Source of the DNA: Risungbinella massiliensis
GTDB lineage: Bacteria; Bacillota; Bacilli; Thermoactinomycetales; Thermoactinomycetaceae
Assembly (NCBI RefSeq): GCF_000942395.1
Contig: NZ_LN812102.1
Location: forward strand, 93,358-157,357
Direction of reading: 5' to 3'
Length of the DNA stretch: 64,000 nt
In this document: positions 59,919 through 64,000 of the stretch, piece by piece
Position numbering within the stretch: the first letter of the stretch is position 1
How the letters are laid out: each line of letters begins with the position of its first letter
Notes under the pieces: model-generated
Told to the model about the DNA's origin: nothing
Databases searched by the model: none
The model's input: only the letters and a program-made list of their open reading frames with translations
Made by a program: the position numbers and the translations under genes

Positions 59919-62546
59919 TCAAAGTATCTCAATATATCCTTCTGTTCCATTTACCCGGATCCGTTGTCCATCTTTGATTTGTTTTGTGGCATTTTCCACA
60001 CCTACAACTGCTGGAAGGCCATATTCACGGGCAATGACAGATCCATGTGTCATCAGTCCGCCCACTTCTGTTACAAGGCCTTTTATTGATACAAATAGTG
60101 GCGTCCAACTGGGGTCTGTAAATCTGGTTACCAAAATATCACCATCTTCTATGTCGGCTTCCTCCATCTTTAATACGATCCGCGCCCTTCCTTCCATAAT
60201 ACCAGATGAAACGGGTATACCTACTAAGGCACCTGAAGGGACATTGTCAGTGTTATATTTTCCAAATATAATCTCACCCTCCGATGTCATGATACGTGGT
60301 GGAGCCAATTTTTCATATATGGCATATTCCTCTTGTCTTTCTATTATCATTCTATAATCTAGATGATTAGTACGAACAACTTCCCTGAATTCCTCAAATG
60401 ATAGATAATAAATATCCTCTTCCTGTTGGATAACACCCCTTTGCACCAGTACGGTAGCCTCTTTCATTAAAGCTTGCTTATAAATTTGGTATCGTCTGAT
60501 AAAAGAGTACTTTGGATATTCACGATAACCAATAAAATTACGTAAAACACGGATCATTTTCTTTGTCTTTTTTGCCTTTTGTTTGCCACGGGGCAATTGT
60601 TCCAAGCGACGTAAGAGATCTCGCTCTTTTTGCTTTGCTTCTAATCGTCCTTGTTCAAATTTGACAGTACTCGCATTTGATTCGAAGTTTTTGATATTAC
60701 TGAGAATCATTGGAATGAGAGCTGTTGGCTGTTCACTCCAACGAGGTTTGGTAATATCTATCTCTCCGGGGCAACGCATACCATATTTTTTTAGATACTT
60801 CTGCATAGCACCATGGACCACTTCGCCGCCTTCTATTTTAGTTAGTTCCTCAAAGAAGTTCTCATCTTTGGCTTCATCAAAAAAGGTGATTACATCTGGA
60901 TATTGTCGAACCACATCCGATACATCCAAAAGCGCTAGTCCCATTTCAGATGTAATGTTGTTGGATACTGATTGAGAAAGCGTGTCGGCTACGTTCTTTT
61001 CACCAAGCCATTTCTTCATATTTTTATTGATCCAGTTCATTGCATACATCGCGACCAATATTGTTGCCAAACTCTGTGGATCATAGATATGTTCTTTTAA
61101 TCTCTTTTGATCCTGTAGAATAAATTCAAAAAGTTCATCTCCAGAGACGTTTCTAATGCTTTGTTGTAGATCGAGTATAGAAGACTCGTTAAGGGAGATA
61201 AGTTTTTCTATGATTGTTGGGTTGTTATTTTGATAGATTTTGATCGCTTGAATAGGAAGTCTCCAAGATAACCCCTCTCTACTAAAGCCAATGACTCTCT
61301 TACCGTGCGGCAACGATTTTATAAAATCTTTCCGCTCGATTAAACTGGTGATGGCGTTTTTCATGAGAGGATCGTTCATGCCAATCGTATTGAGTACGAC
61401 CTTGCGACCAATAGAGGAGGCTAGATCGTGTGATATATCAAAAAACAGCCTCCCGCCGGCATGAAAAAGTGGGATATCAGATAAAAAACTAAGAAAGGAC
61501 ATACCTAATGGCTTAATGGCATCTGTCATCATCTGTTGATGCCCAAATGACATATAGACACGTTTCATTTGTTTGGTTCCATTTGGCGTAGGAACAGGGT
61601 ATAGAGTAGTGATAGGTCGACTTTGAACGATATAAAAAGTATTTTGTAAAAGACACCATTCAATATCTTGGGGACTACCAAAGTAATCCTCGATTTTTTT
61701 GCCTATGTGTGCTAGTTGCAAAATCTCTTCATCCATCAACGTCTGGTTATTTTGCTGGTCAGGTTTGATTTCCTGTTCTTTGGTACCACCTTCTTTTAAT
61801 GCATAGACAGCTAATTTCTTGGTAGATACCTTCTTCTCTATAATCTTTTCTTTGCGCACCTTATAGAGATCAGCGTCCACCATACCAGACACCAGTGCCT
61901 CACCAAGTCCAAAGCTTGCATCAATGGAAGATACTTTGCGATTGGAGGTGATTGGATCGGCTGTGAACATAATCCCTGATGCGTATGGGAAGACCATCTG
62001 TTGAATCACGACAGACAACGAAACGTGATGGTGGTCAAATCCGTTTTGAATACGATAAACAACAGCTCGTTCTGTAAACAGAGAAGCCCAACACTTGCTG
62101 ATATGTTGAAAGACCGACTCTTTTCCTATGATGTTTAAATACGTATCTTGCTGTCCTGCGAAAGAGGCCATTGGCAGATCTTCAGCTGTAGCACTAGAAC
62201 GTACAGCATAGGCACATTCCTCACCCAATCTAGTTAGATTTCGAATGACCTCTTCCTTGATATCGCTGGATATTTCCGTTTCTTCGATTACCTTACGAAT
62301 TTCTCTGCTTACATCCCTTATTTGGTCTTTGTTTTCCGCTTTTAGTGAAGATAATTGATTTAGCAATAAATGAATTTCTTTATTGTGATCAAGTATCCTT
62401 TTATAGGCGTCCGTAGTAACACAAAAACCTTCTGGTACCTGAATTCCCTCGATCTGCGATAATTGACCTAAATGTAAGCCTTTCCCCCCTACGAGTAAGA
62501 GATGTGTTTGATCGATTTCCTGAAAATCAAGTACATATGTGCCCAT
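59919..62546 (-). CDS. rph: Rifampicin phosphotransferase-like PEP-synthase-family enzyme
   Basis: An 875-residue protein. The N-terminal 320 residues are a PPDK/PEP-synthase ATP-binding domain (VGGKGLHLGQL; YAVRSSATAEDLPMASFAGQ; DIEWCLLQNTFYIVQSRP). A large helical middle follows. The swivelling phospho-His domain is at the C-terminus (TEVGGLMTHGSVIAREYGLP). True PEP synthase has His in the middle and a C-terminal PEP barrel, absent here; length and order match Rph (about 867 residues), which inactivates rifamycins. TAGGAGGG precedes ATG 62546. Confidence 0.85.
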   Translation of the reverse strand: MGTYVLDFQEIDQTHLLLVGGKGLHLGQLSQIEGIQVPEGFCVTTDAYKRILDHNKEIHLLLNQLSSLKAENKDQIRDVSREIRKVIEETEISSDIKEEVIRNLTRLGEECAYAVRSSATAEDLPMASFAGQQDTYLNIIGKESVFQHISKCWASLFTERAVVYRIQNGFDHHHVSLSVVIQQMVFPYASGIMFTADPITSNRKVSSIDASFGLGEALVSGMVDADLYKVRKEKIIEKKVSTKKLAVYALKEGGTKEQEIKPDQQNNQTLMDEEILQLAHIGKKIEDYFGSPQDIEWCLLQNTFYIVQSRPITTLYPVPTPNGTKQMKRVYMSFGHQQMMTDAIKPLGMSFLSFLSDIPLFHAGGRLFFDISHDLASSIGRKVVLNTIGMNDPLMKNAITSLIERKDFIKSLPHGKRVIGFSREGLSWRLPIQAIKIYQNNNPTIIEKLISLNESSILDLQQSIRNVSGDELFEFILQDQKRLKEHIYDPQSLATILVAMYAMNWINKNMKKWLGEKNVADTLSQSVSNNITSEMGLALLDVSDVVRQYPDVITFFDEAKDENFFEELTKIEGGEVVHGAMQKYLKKYGMRCPGEIDITKPRWSEQPTALIPMILSNIKNFESNASTVKFEQGRLEAKQKERDLLRRLEQLPRGKQKAKKTKKMIRVLRNFIGYREYPKYSFIRRYQIYKQALMKEATVLVQRGVIQQEEDIYYLSFEEFREVVRTNHLDYRMIIERQEEYAIYEKLAPPRIMTSEGEIIFGKYNTDNVPSGALVGIPVSSGIMEGRARIVLKMEEADIEDGDILVTRFTDPSWTPLFVSIKGLVTEVGGLMTHGSVIAREYGLPAVVGVENATKQIKDGQRIRVNGTEGYIEIL

Positions 62547-62934
62547 ATTATCCCTCCTAAGATATTACAAAAGACAGGAAAAATTAATTTTATTTACGAG
62601 GCAATCCATTTATAAATACAGCTATCCATTCTATTGTATATCAAATAACGTATATTCATAATATTCTGTTATAATTTTAATTAAGAAATGGAACACAGGA
62701 TAGCAGACAGTTAAGTTAGGGATAATGTATTAGATAATTAGATTTTGTGTGGCTTCTCTATAATCTATGATACGCAATAGCCATAAAAACACGATAGTAA
62801 GCGTTTTCATATTCGTTTTGTTAGGTTATCGAAGAATATGAGGCAATAGAGTCAATTATCATATTTGAATAAATTCTTTGATTTTGTTTTGATAGACTTG
62901 TGACAAATTTATGACCGTTATAGGAGGCTAAAGA
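62547..62934. other. Divergent intergenic region
   Basis: AT-rich sequence between rph and the PIG-L gene with several TATAAT-like boxes. The 19-bp rifamycin-associated element known upstream of some rph genes was looked for by eye and not found. No gene is seen. Confidence 0.5.
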
Positions 62935-64000
62935 TGAGAACTCTCATACGTGTGGGACTTTCTACTACGCTGATCGTATTACTAGTTGTTAGCTTAGTTG
63001 TGATAAATTTTGCACCAACAGCTAATGCCGCTTCGAAAGACGCAGAGCTTTGGAAAGCAATACAACCACTAGGTACAGTCGTAAGTTTTATGAACACTGG
63101 TGCACACCCTGATGATGAACAAAGTGGATTACTAGCTTATCTGTCACTTGGCAAAGGAGTTCGCTCGATCAGTCTGATCGCCAATCGTGGGGAAGGGGGT
63201 CAAAATGAGATTGGAAAGGAGCTCTTCAATGGATTAGGAATGATCCGCTCGCGAGAACTCCAAGAGGCAGCAGAACTTTTGAATCTCCATTTGATTCATC
63301 TAAGCGAAAAACCTGATGATCCTATCTTTGATTTTGGCTTTTCCAAGTCTCCTGTAGAAACATTAAATAATTGGGGAGAATCCCTTACTTACGAGCGATT
63401 GATCCGTCAGATTCGGCAGACACGGCCAGATATTGTGATGCCTAGTTTCTTGGATGTACCTTCTCAACATGGACATCATCGGGCGATCAATCAGTTGACT
63501 GTAAAAGCATTTGAAGATGCAGCAAATCCCAATGTTTTTCCAGAACATATGAAACAAGGACTCGCTCCTTGGCAGATCAAAAAATTATACCTCCCAGGTA
63601 CGAGCACCACTACTACGTTACGTTTTAATATTGGCGGGAAAGTAGATCCGATTTACGAACTTACCTATCCACAACTTGGGGAAGAATCCCGTAAGTTACA
63701 CAAATCTCAAGGGATGGGACGAGATATCCCGGTAGCAGACCAATTTGTCAATTTACAACTATTCAAATCGAAGGTAGGGGCTACAGGGTCAGAACAAACT
63801 ATTTTTGATAACCTACCATATGATCTGACAGCATTTAGTCAACAAGTGACAGATAAAAAAGTAAAGAAACAGTTAAAGCAGCTTCAAGTAGAATATAACA
63901 CTATCATTCAAAGCTATCCAAACTATGAACAAGTAACTATTGGAGTTCAAAAAGCACTTAAATCAACTCGTCAACTATTAAATGATCTGAACAAAAAACC
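62935..64000 (+). CDS. Secreted PIG-L family deacetylase (partial, 3' end outside window)
   Basis: ATG 62935, with TAGGAGG 8 bases upstream, opens a frame that runs off the window end (at least 355 codons). Residues 1-30 are a signal peptide (LIVLLVVSLVVINFAPTANA). The zinc site begins with TGAHPDDEQSG, the hallmark of LmbE/PIG-L N-acetylglucosamine deacetylases; the later SQHGHHRAIN supplies the third His. IRSRELQEAAELL is also conserved. The protein should deacetylate an N-acetyl-sugar outside the cell. Confidence 0.9.

Noticed and set aside
59919-62546. Naming the 875-residue gene as PEP synthase (ppsA)
   Set aside because: The phospho-histidine lies at the extreme C-terminus and the PEP-binding barrel is missing, which fits rifampicin phosphotransferase instead.

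Overview
The window looks like chromosomal DNA of a spore-forming, low-GC Gram-positive bacterium (Bacillota, order Bacillales). Visible grounds are strong AGGAGG-type ribosome binding sites, frequent TTG/GTG starts, U-tailed hairpin terminators, a T-box leader, a SPOR-domain relic and a catalase like the Bacillus spore catalase KatX. The phenylacetate genes, the soluble acyl-ACP desaturase and a group IIC intron would suit a Thermoactinomycetaceae-type genome, but that placement is inference. No rRNA, tRNA or CRISPR array was seen.

Region 1 (1-15 kb) is an accessory, resistance-rich stretch with many scars. It holds a MerR/SRPBCC/14-TM efflux operon with a textbook 19-bp-spacer MerR promoter, an SRAP (YedK) pseudogene split by a TnpB element, a GC-richer UvrA-like ABC protein, and a streptogramin cassette: a tandem-HTH MerR regulator divergent from an unknown gene, Vat acetyltransferase, Vgb lyase and a DoxX-like protein. 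A rifampicin-phosphotransferase-like gene near the right end (62.5 kb) adds to this theme.

Region 2 (15-24 kb) is phenylacetate catabolism: paaX, a DMT exporter on the opposite strand, paaABCD and an aldehyde dehydrogenase. An acyl-ACP desaturase and a second, decayed TnpB element follow.

Region 3 (24-47 kb) is mixed housekeeping and stress: S66 peptidase, spore-type catalase, a ferritin-cupin fusion, an RsgA-like GTPase, an ORF-less group IIC intron sitting exactly behind a terminator, BrnQ under a T-box, RlmA-like methyltransferase, a secreted beta-helix protein, azoreductase, an RbsD homologue lacking its catalytic His, two tandem CysC-like kinases, a TetR/ABC-2 exporter pair, and several decayed gene duplicates.

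Region 4 (47.5-58 kb) is the most interesting system: phosphomannomutase, GDP-mannose pyrophosphorylase and GDP-mannose 4,6-dehydratase make an activated deoxy sugar. Two methyltransferases, a 1084-aa GT4-TPR-GT4 enzyme and a SunS-like GT2-TPR enzyme could assemble and modify the glycan. A 97-aa Ser/Thr-rich protein lies just downstream as a candidate acceptor. No flippase, polymerase or exporter is present, so cytoplasmic protein glycosylation, perhaps of a spore-surface protein, is the favoured reading. Just beyond it, a 159-aa gene is enclosed by perfect 20-bp inverted repeats. The window ends inside a secreted PIG-L deacetylase gene.
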